A DNA stretch of 12,694 nt from an uncultured bacterium (GCA_938038205.1 CALHSA010000017.1:1-12694); one strand, 5' to 3'. Shown: positions 1 through 6,401, numbered from the stretch's first letter. A program made the numbers and translations. Notes: generated by a model not told the origin, from the letters alone.

Positions 1-28
1 TAAGTAAAGAATTTTAAAAAAACGCCGA

Positions 29-34
29 TATACT
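29..34 (+). promoter_or_regulatory. Probable -10 box for the first small membrane protein
   Basis: TATACT, followed by AA, lies 7 nt before the GTG start. No TTGACA-like -35 is seen 16-18 nt upstream. A transcript starting at the usual distance from this box would begin at or within a few bases of the GTG, so the mRNA would be leaderless. The same TATACTAA octamer precedes dsbD and galE. Confidence 0.55.
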
Positions 35-41
35 AAGCAAA

Positions 42-302
42 GTGGTAATTCTTTACCGGGTAAGGTTCTCAATAATAACTCTAACTATTTTAATATTGTT
101 GACGATAGCGGCCCTTAGCTTAAAGTTTGGCTGGCATTTGCCTCAATTTTTCGCCACTAATATTAACTCTGGTATTTTTGTTGACTGCTCAAATCCATTA
201 AATCACAAAAATCCAACTTGTGATAGAAGTAAACAATTTCGAAAAAATCCAGAAAAAACATTCCCTAAACGGCCTAACTTTAACGGTTTTAATTTGTATT
301 AA
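42..302 (+). CDS. Small single-pass membrane protein with an exported Cys-containing tail, unknown function
   Basis: I do not recognise this 86-residue protein. It has a short basic N-terminus, one hydrophobic segment (about residues 9-28), then a hydrophilic, lysine- and proline-rich tail. The tail holds two cysteines at 49 and 60 (CX10C). The charge pattern suggests an N-in anchor or uncleaved signal with the tail in the periplasm, where the cysteines could form a disulfide (inference). GTG is the only standard start after an in-frame TAA at 15-17, and it has no Shine-Dalgarno; a -10 box lies 7 nt upstream. It converges on dsbD with only 5 bp between the stop codons. A functional link to DsbD through its cysteines is possible but rests on position alone. 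Confidence 0.6.
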   Translation: MVILYRVRFSIITLTILILLTIAALSLKFGWHLPQFFATNINSGIFVDCSNPLNHKNPTCDRSKQFRKNPEKTFPKRPNFNGFNLY

Positions 303-307
303 GCTTA

Positions 308-2152
308 TTAATCCTCAGATAAAACCTTTCTAACAATTGATGGGGTGAGAAGTGTTGGGAGGATTACCTCTCCTTTGTTCGGAATGTAAATAACTGTAAA
401 AGGCACAGCCTTTGCCCCTCTTTTCATAAGTCCTTGAGTAACTCTCTGCTCTCCATTTGTCCAATCTGCTTTCACAAACCTAAACTTTAAGTTTTTTAGC
501 TCGTTGATTAATTCATGATCAGAGAAAACTAGGTATTTGTTAACTTTACAAGTTACGCACCATTCAGCTGTAAAATCTAAGTAATAAGGAACCCCCTCAT
601 CCCTAAGCTGTTTTAGTAAATCTTCTGAATAGTTATCCCAGACAACTCCATACTCAGATATTCCTTGTGATTCTGTGTTTTTTAAAGAAATGCTTGCAAA
701 ATAGCCGCCAACAAAAATTAAAAGAGCACTAAAAATTAACCTCCTACTAAATAATAAGCTTACTCCAGTGCCTAATAGCAGATATGCTACAAGTGATAAT
801 GATGGAGAAACTCCTTGATTTTCTAAAATCCACAGTAGCCAAAAAATCGTTAAAGCAAGAGGCAAACTAAGAATTTTTATTGAGGTTTCCATATTAGATC
901 GAATTAAATTTGTAAGTTTTTTAAGAGCCGTAAATTTAAGAGTTAAGGGGAAGAACAAACTAAAAGAGAGACCAAGAATTATAAAAACAAGCAGATTTTG
1001 CAAAAAACTTCTTTCAGAGGAAGAGATTAGTAATGTAACTAAAAAAGGAGCTCCGCAAGGAAGAGCAAGTAAGCTAATTCCAATACCAAAGAAAAAGTCA
1101 AAAAACTTAGATGATGAGTTTACTGAGATAGCGTATCCAAAAAAAGGAATGTTGAAAACTTTTAGGAAATTTAGTGTTAGAGAGAAAAGTAGAAAGTTAA
1201 TCCAAAAAACAAAAATTTTATTCTGAAGTTGGAATCCCCAACCGAGATTTTTAATCCCCTCTACGGCCCCCGAGACAAGAATTCCCATTACAGTGATAGT
1301 TAATGTTGCACCGGCTACAAAGATATATGAAGCAGTAGGTTTTAAAGATTTAAGGGCTAGTACAGGAAGGACACACGGCATAAAATTTAGAATTACTCCA
1401 GCAAGGATTGCCAATAAAACACTGTAAAGAAAAGATAGAACGTTATTTTTCTGGTAGCTTACACTCGGATAAACATAGAAATTTCCTATTTTGTAAAATT
1501 TTGCAGTATCCGAGACGAATAGAAGACCATTAGGTTTTTCGCTACTTATACGTACTGAGTTTGGTGTTTCTTGATAAATTGCCGAAGGGGGAAGATCGTA
1601 AGGGAAAAATTTAATACTACTTTCTAAACTTCTAATCTGGAGGCTTGATTCTAGAGTTAGGATGCTTAAATCAGCTGGCAGAGTACTAGTAAAATCTAAC
1701 TGATTTACCTCTTCAGTATTTTCGTAATTTGGTAAAGATTCAAGATTGAATTTAATGCTCAGTTGTTCAGGTATGCAAGTGTCAGAGCATATTAAATAAT
1801 CAAGGTTAATTAAACCGGAATTCGGTAAATTTTTAAAGTCAAAAGAGAGGACGGCAAGAAATCTCCCCTCAAGAATATAGTTTGTTATGATCTCTTTTTT
1901 TATTTCTTTTGGACCCGATAAGAGTATTGGGTAAGTTACTAGGGGTTCTTCATCTAACTCTACTATAAATTTTATGCTCTCGCCGCTATCACCTGGATTC
2001 CACCAGTACAGATGGAAATTTTGAGCTGGTAAAAATTCTAAAATGATTTTTAAATGATTACCCTGAATGATTTTTGAAGCGTTAACTTGCAAATGATCTG
2101 TGGTAAACTGGCTAAAACACAGTAGTGTGAAAAGTAAATATAGTAACCTCAC
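308..2152 (-). CDS. dsbD: DsbD/ScsB-like thiol:disulfide interchange protein
   Basis: An inner-membrane protein that passes electrons from cytoplasmic thioredoxin to periplasmic thiol proteins. All three expected parts are visible in 614 residues. Residues 1 to about 18 are a signal peptide. A periplasmic N-terminal domain to about 235 carries YWWNPGDSG (49-57) and the cysteine pair C122/C126 (CSDTC). A polytopic core (about 240-490) holds NFMPCVLPVLALK with C260, and LALPCGAPF with C366. A C-terminal thioredoxin domain (about 505-614) has DFTAEWCVTC with C532/C535 and a cis-proline-like AVPF near 584. All redox cysteines of the family are present, so it should be active. The GTG start lies 6 nt after a TATACT box shared with ung, and there is no Shine-Dalgarno. 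It ends in tandem TAA TAA. The N-terminal domain resembles ScsB-type proteins, so the partner may differ from E. coli DsbC. Confidence 0.9.
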   Translation of the reverse strand: MRLLYLLFTLLCFSQFTTDHLQVNASKIIQGNHLKIILEFLPAQNFHLYWWNPGDSGESIKFIVELDEEPLVTYPILLSGPKEIKKEIITNYILEGRFLAVLSFDFKNLPNSGLINLDYLICSDTCIPEQLSIKFNLESLPNYENTEEVNQLDFTSTLPADLSILTLESSLQIRSLESSIKFFPYDLPPSAIYQETPNSVRISSEKPNGLLFVSDTAKFYKIGNFYVYPSVSYQKNNVLSFLYSVLLAILAGVILNFMPCVLPVLALKSLKPTASYIFVAGATLTITVMGILVSGAVEGIKNLGWGFQLQNKIFVFWINFLLFSLTLNFLKVFNIPFFGYAISVNSSSKFFDFFFGIGISLLALPCGAPFLVTLLISSSERSFLQNLLVFIILGLSFSLFFPLTLKFTALKKLTNLIRSNMETSIKILSLPLALTIFWLLWILENQGVSPSLSLVAYLLLGTGVSLLFSRRLIFSALLIFVGGYFASISLKNTESQGISEYGVVWDNYSEDLLKQLRDEGVPYYLDFTAEWCVTCKVNKYLVFSDHELINELKNLKFRFVKADWTNGEQRVTQGLMKRGAKAVPFTVIYIPNKGEVILPTLLTPSIVRKVLSED

Positions 2153-2158
2153 AATGTT

Positions 2159-2164
2159 AGTATA
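2159..2164 (-). promoter_or_regulatory. -10 box of dsbD, overlapping the ung -10
   Basis: On the minus strand this reads TATACT, followed by AA and 4 more nt before the dsbD GTG, a 6-nt gap in all. Four of its bases (TATA, 2161-2164) also form the start of the plus-strand ung -10 box. No -35 is recognisable. Confidence 0.6.
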
Positions 2165-2166
2165 AT
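2161..2166 (+). promoter_or_regulatory. Consensus -10 box of ung
   Basis: A perfect TATAAT sits 9 nt before the ung ATG in a 23-bp divergent gap. Initiation 6-8 nt downstream would give a leader of 0-3 nt. It overlaps the dsbD -10 by TATA, so the two promoters should compete for, or alternate use of, one melted site (inference). Confidence 0.65.
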
Positions 2167-2175
2167 TTTATTCTT

Positions 2176-2862
2176 ATGTTATTAGAATCTAGCGCTGAGT
2201 CTCTTACATGGGCCGATGTTATTGGTGAAGAGAAAGATAAGGAGTATTTTAAAAACTTAATGAAAACAATCCTTGATGAGGAGAAATTTTACACAATCTA
2301 TCCTCCACGGAAGGATAGATTCATGGCTTTCAAGTTAACTCCCTTTGAAAAAGTTAAAGTGGTTATTCTTGGTCAGGACCCTTACATAAACCCTGGACAA
2401 GCACATGGCCTTTGTTTCTCTGTACCTAAAGGTGTGCCGTTACCCCCTTCCCTTAGAAACATCTATAAGGAGATAGAATCTGATATCGGGTGTAAAATGG
2501 ATTACTCTAATGGAGATTTGACTCATTGGGCGAAGCAAGGTGTACTTTTGCTTAACTCAATCTTGACCGTTAGAAAAGGAGAGCCAGCTTCCCATAAACA
2601 TATTGGATGGGAACAATTTACTGATACGGTTCTTTATAAATTAAGCTTACTAAAAAGAAATCTTGTTTTTATACTTTGGGGGTCTTTTGCTTGGCGAAAA
2701 GAAACTGTGCTTAAAAACATTGAGTCTCATTTAATTCTCAAAGCGAATCATCCTAGTCCACTTTCAGCATCAAAAGGTTTTTTTGGTTGTAAACACTTCT
2801 CAAAAACAAATTTATATTTAACTAACCACGGTTTCGAGGGAATTAATTGGCAGAATATTTAA
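2176..2862 (+). CDS. ung: Uracil-DNA glycosylase, family 1
   Basis: Removes uracil from DNA as the first step of base-excision repair. At 228 residues it is full length. It carries GQDPY at 66-70, with D68 as the water-activating residue and Y70 blocking thymine. GLCFSVP at 78-84 includes the uracil-stacking Phe. LLLNSILTVRKGEPASH (124-140) has the uracil-reading Asn127. HPSPLSA at 192-198 has His192 and the minor-groove loop. These are the family 1 signatures, so the assignment is secure. ATG is the first start after the promoter, with no ribosome binding site. It is divergent from dsbD and followed by a small + strand gene with its own -10 box. Confidence 0.96.
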   Translation: MLLESSAESLTWADVIGEEKDKEYFKNLMKTILDEEKFYTIYPPRKDRFMAFKLTPFEKVKVVILGQDPYINPGQAHGLCFSVPKGVPLPPSLRNIYKEIESDIGCKMDYSNGDLTHWAKQGVLLLNSILTVRKGEPASHKHIGWEQFTDTVLYKLSLLKRNLVFILWGSFAWRKETVLKNIESHLILKANHPSPLSASKGFFGCKHFSKTNLYLTNHGFEGINWQNI

Positions 2863-2954
2863 GGCGTGAACAATGATTCACTTAAAATTTACATTTAATC
2901 AAGCTCTTTTTTTTACTTCTTAGGGCTTAAAAAGAAAGATTTTAAGATTTCGGG

Positions 2955-2960
2955 TATAAT
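2955..2960 (+). promoter_or_regulatory. Consensus -10 box of the 59-codon gene
   Basis: TATAAT followed by AA, 13 nt before an ATG. No -35 is evident. This is the main non-coding signal in the 111-bp gap after ung. The rest of that gap is AT-rich with a T8 run (2907-2914) and no convincing terminator. Confidence 0.55.
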
Positions 2961-2973
2961 AACCTTTATAAAA

Positions 2974-3153
2974 ATGACCGAGAAAAAGACGAAAAAGACG
3001 AAAGGTGCTGAGTGTAAGCTTCCAGAGGGTTATTTGAATGTTGGAAACACGGTTATCATTATTGAGAAAGAGGATCCATATAAGGAGTTTATTGATCATA
3101 TTAAAAGAAATGGTAACACTAATTATTTGAGGAATATTTCTAGAGAAAGTTAA
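2974..3153 (+). CDS. Small lysine-rich hypothetical protein (59 aa)
   Basis: A short frame from ATG to TAA, not recognised. The product begins MTEKKTKKTKGAECKLPEGY, a basic N-terminus encoded partly by a perfect 9-nt tandem repeat. A mixed-charge region with VIIIEKEDPYKEF and IDHIKRNG follows. It has no membrane segment and one cysteine. Support for a real gene comes from a perfect TATAAT 13 nt upstream, the same start architecture as its neighbours. In addition, its TAA interlocks with the pdxH TAA inside one TTAA, as also seen at the 5376-5379 junction. It could be a small nucleic-acid-binding or ribosome-associated protein given the Lys-rich head, but that is only a guess. Confidence 0.55.
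   Translation: MTEKKTKKTKGAECKLPEGYLNVGNTVIIIEKEDPYKEFIDHIKRNGNTNYLRNISRES
2982..2999 (+). repeat. 9-nt perfect tandem repeat in the 59-codon gene
   Basis: GAAAAAGAC occurs twice in tandem, followed by a partial third copy (GAAAGG). In frame it encodes repeated Lys-Lys-Thr, so length changes of one unit keep the frame. It probably arose by slippage. Confidence 0.7.
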
Positions 3154-3812
3154 GGATACAGTTCTTTTATATACCATTTCCTACCGCTCTTTTTATACAA
3201 GAATCTTCTGTGCAGTCTTTCAGTGCTTCCAAACCAGAACTCAAACTTTTGTGGTTTAATCTCGTAACCGCACCAGTGAGCAGGGGTTGGTACTAACTTA
3301 ATTTTTTTTATGTATTTTTGGAACTTGTTTTTTAGATCGTACCAGCTATCTAATACTTTTGATTGTTTAGAAAGAGATAATGCAAGCTGAGATTCAAGGG
3401 GTCTGAGAGAGAAATACTCAACACAAATTTTCCTTGGGAGCTTGGAAACAAATCCATGAACTCTAATTTGAACACTTATTGTTGGCCAGTAGAAAACTAA
3501 GCTAGCTCGTGGTTTTCTTTTTAATTCTTTGACTTTCTGTGAGTGTTTGTTAGTAAAAAAATAGAAAGACTTATCAATCGATTTGATCAAAACCATTCGT
3601 CCGTTTGGCCCGTCAGTGCAGAGAGTTGCAGCGTTTGGTTCAGGCTCAGTTTTGATAGCTTTCTTAAATAAGAAATTAAAAAAAACAAAGGGATTTTTCT
3701 TTGGTTTTATCTCACTTAAAACGTTTAATGTTAAATACTTAGGCTTCAGATTGGGAATATATTTACTTTTTCGAACCCTTGGATCCACTCTATTTTTGGA
3801 AGAACTTCCCAT
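3150..3812 (-). CDS. pdxH: Pyridoxamine/pyridoxine 5'-phosphate oxidase
   Basis: An FMN enzyme that oxidises pyridoxine or pyridoxamine phosphate to pyridoxal 5'-phosphate. It has 220 residues, close to E. coli PdxH. Visible motifs are PNAATL (59-64), RMVLIK (72-77), FYFFTN (83-88), FYWP (107-110), RPLESQ (137-142), SKQS (148-151), and C-terminal HWCGYE...FEFWFG...RLH (179-201) ending in KELYP. Active-site R199 and H201 of RLH are kept. Odd points: the usual SQ-x-G-A-W reads SQLALSL, EFWQG reads EFWFG, RLHDR reads RLHRR, and the loop before RMVLIK is short. The start lies inside yraN. ATG 3812 is used here, GTG 3788 is the only near alternative, and both overlap yraN. No Shine-Dalgarno is present. 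It is last of a four-gene run and shares a TTAA stop with the convergent small gene. Confidence 0.88.
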   Translation of the reverse strand: MGSSSKNRVDPRVRKSKYIPNLKPKYLTLNVLSEIKPKKNPFVFFNFLFKKAIKTEPEPNAATLCTDGPNGRMVLIKSIDKSFYFFTNKHSQKVKELKRKPRASLVFYWPTISVQIRVHGFVSKLPRKICVEYFSLRPLESQLALSLSKQSKVLDSWYDLKNKFQKYIKKIKLVPTPAHWCGYEIKPQKFEFWFGSTERLHRRFLYKKSGRKWYIKELYP

Positions 3813-4120
3813 TTTATTACAAACAGATCAAGCCTAACATATTCAGGATAAAGACTGCAGGATAAAACAACTGAACGAAGTTTCTTTCTAAGCGCTTTTA
3901 GTTGTTTATCTTTTAAAAGCTCCCAAGGTTGCTTGTTTGAAGTCACTCCCTTAACTTCAACTGCAACAAGCTCCTTGCCATCAAAAATTAGAATATCAAG
4001 ATCTCCTTTTATACTTTTTGCTCTCCATCTTATGATTACGCATCCTAGTACTAGAAAATAAATAATTGCTACAAGCTCAGTAATTAAGCCAAGGGAGGAT
4101 TTATATGAGATTTTTCCCAC
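3746..4120 (-). CDS. yraN: YraN/UPF0102 family protein with endonuclease-like fold
   Basis: A small PD-(D/E)XK-type nuclease-fold family, widespread in bacteria and often next to rnhB, as here. The exact substrate is not established. In 124 residues the fold's elements are visible: Glu15 in the first helix (GLITELVAII), an RWRAKSIKGDLDIL segment with D42, and VAVEVKG with E55-V56-K57. A Lys-rich helix (KDKQLKALRKKL) and RLDLFVIKW at 96-104 follow. GTG is the only standard start in frame after a TAA 9 nt upstream, so a 37-nt overlap with the 3' end of rnhB is forced. An AAGG abuts the GTG with zero spacing, too close for a working Shine-Dalgarno. Its own 3' end overlaps pdxH by 67 nt. Confidence 0.85.
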   Translation of the reverse strand: MGKISYKSSLGLITELVAIIYFLVLGCVIIRWRAKSIKGDLDILIFDGKELVAVEVKGVTSNKQPWELLKDKQLKALRKKLRSVVLSCSLYPEYVRLDLFVIKWEVLPKIEWIQGFEKVNIFPI

Positions 4121-4692
4121 CCTTGTTTAATCGTTTGTGTTAATACAGGATAAACCAATCGGAAAGTTTTTCTATGAAAAATCGTTGCACCAGACTTAGA
4201 TAATTCTTGCTGATGCAATTTTGTAGGATACCCTTTGTGAATATCTAACCTGAACTCGGGAAACTTTTCCATCATTGAACTTACAAGGGAATCTCTTAGC
4301 ACCTTTGCTATCACTGAGGCAGCCATGACCGCGTGATATTTACAATCCGCTTTGGGTTCAGCAACAATATTGAAATCAAAACTTGGTTTATACGGCCCAT
4401 CAACGAAGTAATAATCAGCCTTTAGTTTTTGAATACATTTTTTAAAGCCGTACATAGTTGCTTGAAGAATGTTGAATTTATCTATCCTCCGTGGGCCAAT
4501 TGCAACAACATAGTAATCAACTGCTAGATTAATTACCTTAAAAAAAATGTTAACTCGACTGTTTGAGTTTAGCTTTTTTGAATCATTCAAACCAGGCAAC
4601 CGTAGGTTAAGTGGTAATACACAACCTGCAACAACCACAGGCCCAAATAGAGAACCCCTTCCTGCCTCGTCTAATCCACAAACAAGCTTCAT
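4084..4692 (-). CDS. rnhB: Ribonuclease HII
   Basis: Cleaves RNA in RNA-DNA hybrids and excises single ribonucleotides misincorporated in DNA. It has 202 residues. GLDEAGRGSLFGPVVVAG at 6-23 supplies the catalytic D8/E9. NDSKKL at 36-41, VDG with D98, AASVIAKVLRD with D134, and the C-terminal HKGYPTKLHQQEL (152-164) with HRKTF (173-177) complete the RNase HII pattern. The ATG overlaps the upstream gene's stop by 4 nt (ATGA), which suggests translational coupling, yet no Shine-Dalgarno precedes it. The last 20 or so residues (after YP) extend past the conserved core and are coded in the stretch that overlaps yraN. Confidence 0.95.
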   Translation of the reverse strand: MKLVCGLDEAGRGSLFGPVVVAGCVLPLNLRLPGLNDSKKLNSNSRVNIFFKVINLAVDYYVVAIGPRRIDKFNILQATMYGFKKCIQKLKADYYFVDGPYKPSFDFNIVAEPKADCKYHAVMAASVIAKVLRDSLVSSMMEKFPEFRLDIHKGYPTKLHQQELSKSGATIFHRKTFRLVYPVLTQTIKQGWEKSHINPPLA

Positions 4693-4979
4693 ATGTTTAC
4701 AGCTTTAAAAACTAGGTCTATTACAAAAAAAGCAGGAATGATGTACAGAATCCGAAATAGGTGCGTTAAAGCTGGGTCTAAACGATGCAAATAATCAGCA
4801 ATTAAAGGGGTGAGGTAGATATCTAAAATCCAACAACAAAAAAAAACCAATAGAGAGATCAAAAAATTTTTTAAATGAAGTTTTAAAGTATATAAATCAC
4901 CGAATGAGGAGACCAAAGAAAACAAATAAATTATCGCTGGAATTCCCCAAATAAATTTAACAATTAGTTCAAAAAACAC
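4689..4979 (-). CDS. Small polytopic membrane protein, unknown function
   Basis: A 96-residue hydrophobic protein I do not recognise. Three membrane segments are likely: about 5-25 (FIWGIPAIIYLFSLVSSF), 37-60 (FLISLLVFFCCWILDIYL) and 74-94 (FRILYIIPAFFVIDLVFKA). The short loops between them include LYTLKLHLKN and ADYLHRLDPALTH. It heads the run with rnhB, yraN and pdxH and is ATGA-coupled to rnhB. The GTG start lies 9 nt after a TAGAAT box in a 40-bp divergent gap, so the run's mRNA should start at or near this codon. An AAGG directly abuts the GTG but has no spacing. The context does not indicate a function. Confidence 0.6.
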   Translation of the reverse strand: MFFELIVKFIWGIPAIIYLFSLVSSFGDLYTLKLHLKNFLISLLVFFCCWILDIYLTPLIADYLHRLDPALTHLFRILYIIPAFFVIDLVFKAVNI

Positions 4980-4988
4980 CCTTGCTTT

Positions 4989-4994
4989 ATTCTA
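4989..4994 (-). promoter_or_regulatory. -10 box of the membrane protein-rnhB-yraN-pdxH run
   Basis: Minus strand TAGAAT followed by AA, ending 9 nt before the GTG. It matches five of six consensus bases and is in register with the other near-start -10 boxes. It is the only good -10 candidate for this run in the 40-bp gap. Confidence 0.5.
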
Positions 4995-5019
4995 CTTATG
5001 TGGTAACCTGTAAAAAAGG

Positions 5020-5379
5020 GTGGATTTGTTTAGATTTTTTGTGCCCTTTATGGATCCGGCTTGTTTATCCTCCCCCTTAACTAAGGTAGAACTGGAAGAG
5101 CTTTATGAGTTAGTTTGTACCCTAAGAAGGTCCTTAGATATGCAGTGTCGTAGGAATAAATCTCTTGATAAACGAACAGTTGATCAGGAGAAATTAGAGT
5201 CATTAACAAAGGCAATTAAATATTCTGAAGAACTTTTAAAGCAATTAGTTGCTTCTCATCCAGGTGATTCAGTTGAAGATATCAAATTATTACTTCAAAG
5301 AGTAAAGAAAATCCCTGGTGCTGATGAGTTTTTACGAGAAATTTCTGGCAAACTGGTGCAACTGAAAAAGGCAGTTTAA
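5020..5379 (+). CDS. Helical soluble hypothetical protein
   Basis: 119 residues, not recognised. After a hydrophobic N-terminus (MDLFRFFVPFMDPACL) the protein is highly charged and probably all helical: KVELEELYELVCTLRRSL (22-39), LESLTKAIKYSEELLKQLV (59-77) and EDIKLLLQRVKKI (86-98). A HPGDS turn sits near 79-83. Short coiled coils are plausible. The start is uncertain. GTG 5020 has a weak TGGTAACCT extended -10 (5001-5009) ten nt upstream. GTG 5041 or ATG 5050 would follow a TAGATT (5030-5035) and remove the hydrophobic head. No Shine-Dalgarno fits any of them. It stands alone on the + strand, divergent from the rnhB run, and its TAA interlocks with the gcvT TAA in one TTAA. Confidence 0.6.
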   Translation: MDLFRFFVPFMDPACLSSPLTKVELEELYELVCTLRRSLDMQCRRNKSLDKRTVDQEKLESLTKAIKYSEELLKQLVASHPGDSVEDIKLLLQRVKKIPGADEFLREISGKLVQLKKAV

Positions 5380-6401
5380 AAGCAATTAATCTGTTTTTTT
5401 AGGGTTTGTTTTGTAATCAGCTTAATTTTACATTTTTTATCTCTAATATTAATGAACAAATCGTTATCAGTTCTTTTTATCCTGCAAAATCCTATAGGAA
5501 GCTTTAAACAGGGTGTTTTATAACCTGAAGTTACAAATCCCACTGTTCCCCCTGATATGTCAACAACTTCCAAGCCTTTACGAGGGACACCTCCAAATTC
5601 TTCTAAAATAAATAAACGCAAATCCCAATTTTTGCTCATTTTATGTTTACCTATGAATTCTTTGGAAAAGTCAACTTTAGAGGCTAGACCTGATTCTAAC
5701 GGCGAGAAACTCTCGCTCAATTCATTTCCGTACAAAGTTAAGCCAGCTTCTAGTCGTAAAGTATCTCGAGCTATTAATCCACATAAATGATACCCATAAG
5801 AGATTGTTTTTCTTATGATATCTTTAGCAAGATCAACAGAATGTAAAAATATTTCATAGCTTAATTCTCCACTATACCCTGTTTGACTTATGAAAAGGAT
5901 ATCGTTTGATAATGGTTCTACGCTATTTTTTGAGCTTGGACAAGGCAATCCCAAATTTTTCATTAAAACGTTCGCATGAGGTCCTTGAATCACAAGAACT
6001 ACAGGTTGAATGATTTTAAACTCTACCTGATGATACTCAAAATACTTTGGCAAAACATCTTTATTACAAGCATTTCCAACAAAATAAATGTTGTTACTTA
6101 AGTACAACATTCCATCCTCAACTATTCCCCCTGAATCATTCAAAAGAATTAAATACTGACTTGAGTTCCATAATGAAAAATCTGTTTTGAAAGGTGTTAA
6201 ATAATCAATTTTCGATAATGCTTCAGAATTTAAACAATAAACCCTAAGGTGGCTAATATCCGCGATGGTTGCTAAGGTGCGAGTAAGTTTGTGCTCTTGT
6301 ATACAATTGGTGTACTCTAAAACCACCTTAAACCCCTCAAACTCTCCATATTTAGGATTGTAGCTTTCAAGAAACTCTGTTAACTGGAGTTTTATTCCCA
6401 T
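5376..6401 (-). CDS. gcvT: Glycine cleavage system T-protein-like aminomethyltransferase
   Basis: In the family, GcvT moves the aminomethyl carbon from lipoyl-GcvH to tetrahydrofolate, giving 5,10-methylene-THF and ammonia. The 341 residues show FEGFKVVLEY (21-30), ADISHL (47-52, usually FDVSHM), and SGGIVEDGM (90-98) with the expected catalytic Asp96. Also visible are IQGPHA, TGYSGELSYEIF (174-185), ARDTLRLEAGLTLYGNEL (211-228), FIGKH (249-253), PRKG and TSGYKTP. The ARDTLRLEAG block and the retained Asp favour GcvT over the YgfZ paralogue, whose KGCYxGQE motif is absent. It is shorter than the usual ~365 residues, mainly at the N-terminus. ATG is needed to keep FEGF, which forces a 35-nt overlap with folD. 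No gcvH or gcvP is in the window. Confidence 0.85.
   Translation of the reverse strand: MGIKLQLTEFLESYNPKYGEFEGFKVVLEYTNCIQEHKLTRTLATIADISHLRVYCLNSEALSKIDYLTPFKTDFSLWNSSQYLILLNDSGGIVEDGMLYLSNNIYFVGNACNKDVLPKYFEYHQVEFKIIQPVVLVIQGPHANVLMKNLGLPCPSSKNSVEPLSNDILFISQTGYSGELSYEIFLHSVDLAKDIIRKTISYGYHLCGLIARDTLRLEAGLTLYGNELSESFSPLESGLASKVDFSKEFIGKHKMSKNWDLRLFILEEFGGVPRKGLEVVDISGGTVGFVTSGYKTPCLKLPIGFCRIKRTDNDLFINIRDKKCKIKLITKQTLKKQINCF

Noticed and set aside
2161-2166. Near-start TATA elements as archaeal TATA boxes
   Set aside because: Archaeal boxes sit about 25 nt before the TSS. Here the gap to the start codon is 6-16 nt, and every recognisable gene is bacterial (frr, uppS, dsbD, gcvT).
2866-2881. 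Inverted repeat GTGAA...TTCAC just after ung as a possible terminator
   Set aside because: Only 5 bp of stem, 6-nt loop, and no T run directly after it. The T8 run is about 25 nt further on.
2901-2928. AAGCTC...GGGCTT pairing around the T8 run
   Set aside because: The T run lies in the loop rather than after the stem, and the stem needs a G-U pair in low-complexity sequence. Not a standard intrinsic terminator on either strand.
2920-3177. Minus-strand reading frame opposite the 59-codon gene
   Set aside because: No recognisable protein features. It overlaps the pdxH end in another frame, and the + strand frame has the better promoter and stop context.
4118-5022. AAGG abutting the GTG starts of yraN, the small membrane protein and the helical protein as Shine-Dalgarno sites
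   Set aside because: Spacing is zero, so pairing with 16S rRNA would clash with start-codon placement. Three short matches in purine-rich sequence can be chance.
5557-5790. Plus-strand frame inside gcvT, and similar antisense frames at 3583-3837, 6419-6694, 8222-8446 and 12078-12296 (the last on -)
   Set aside because: All lie inside well-supported genes on the other strand and show no protein motifs. They are expected in AT-rich coding sequence.
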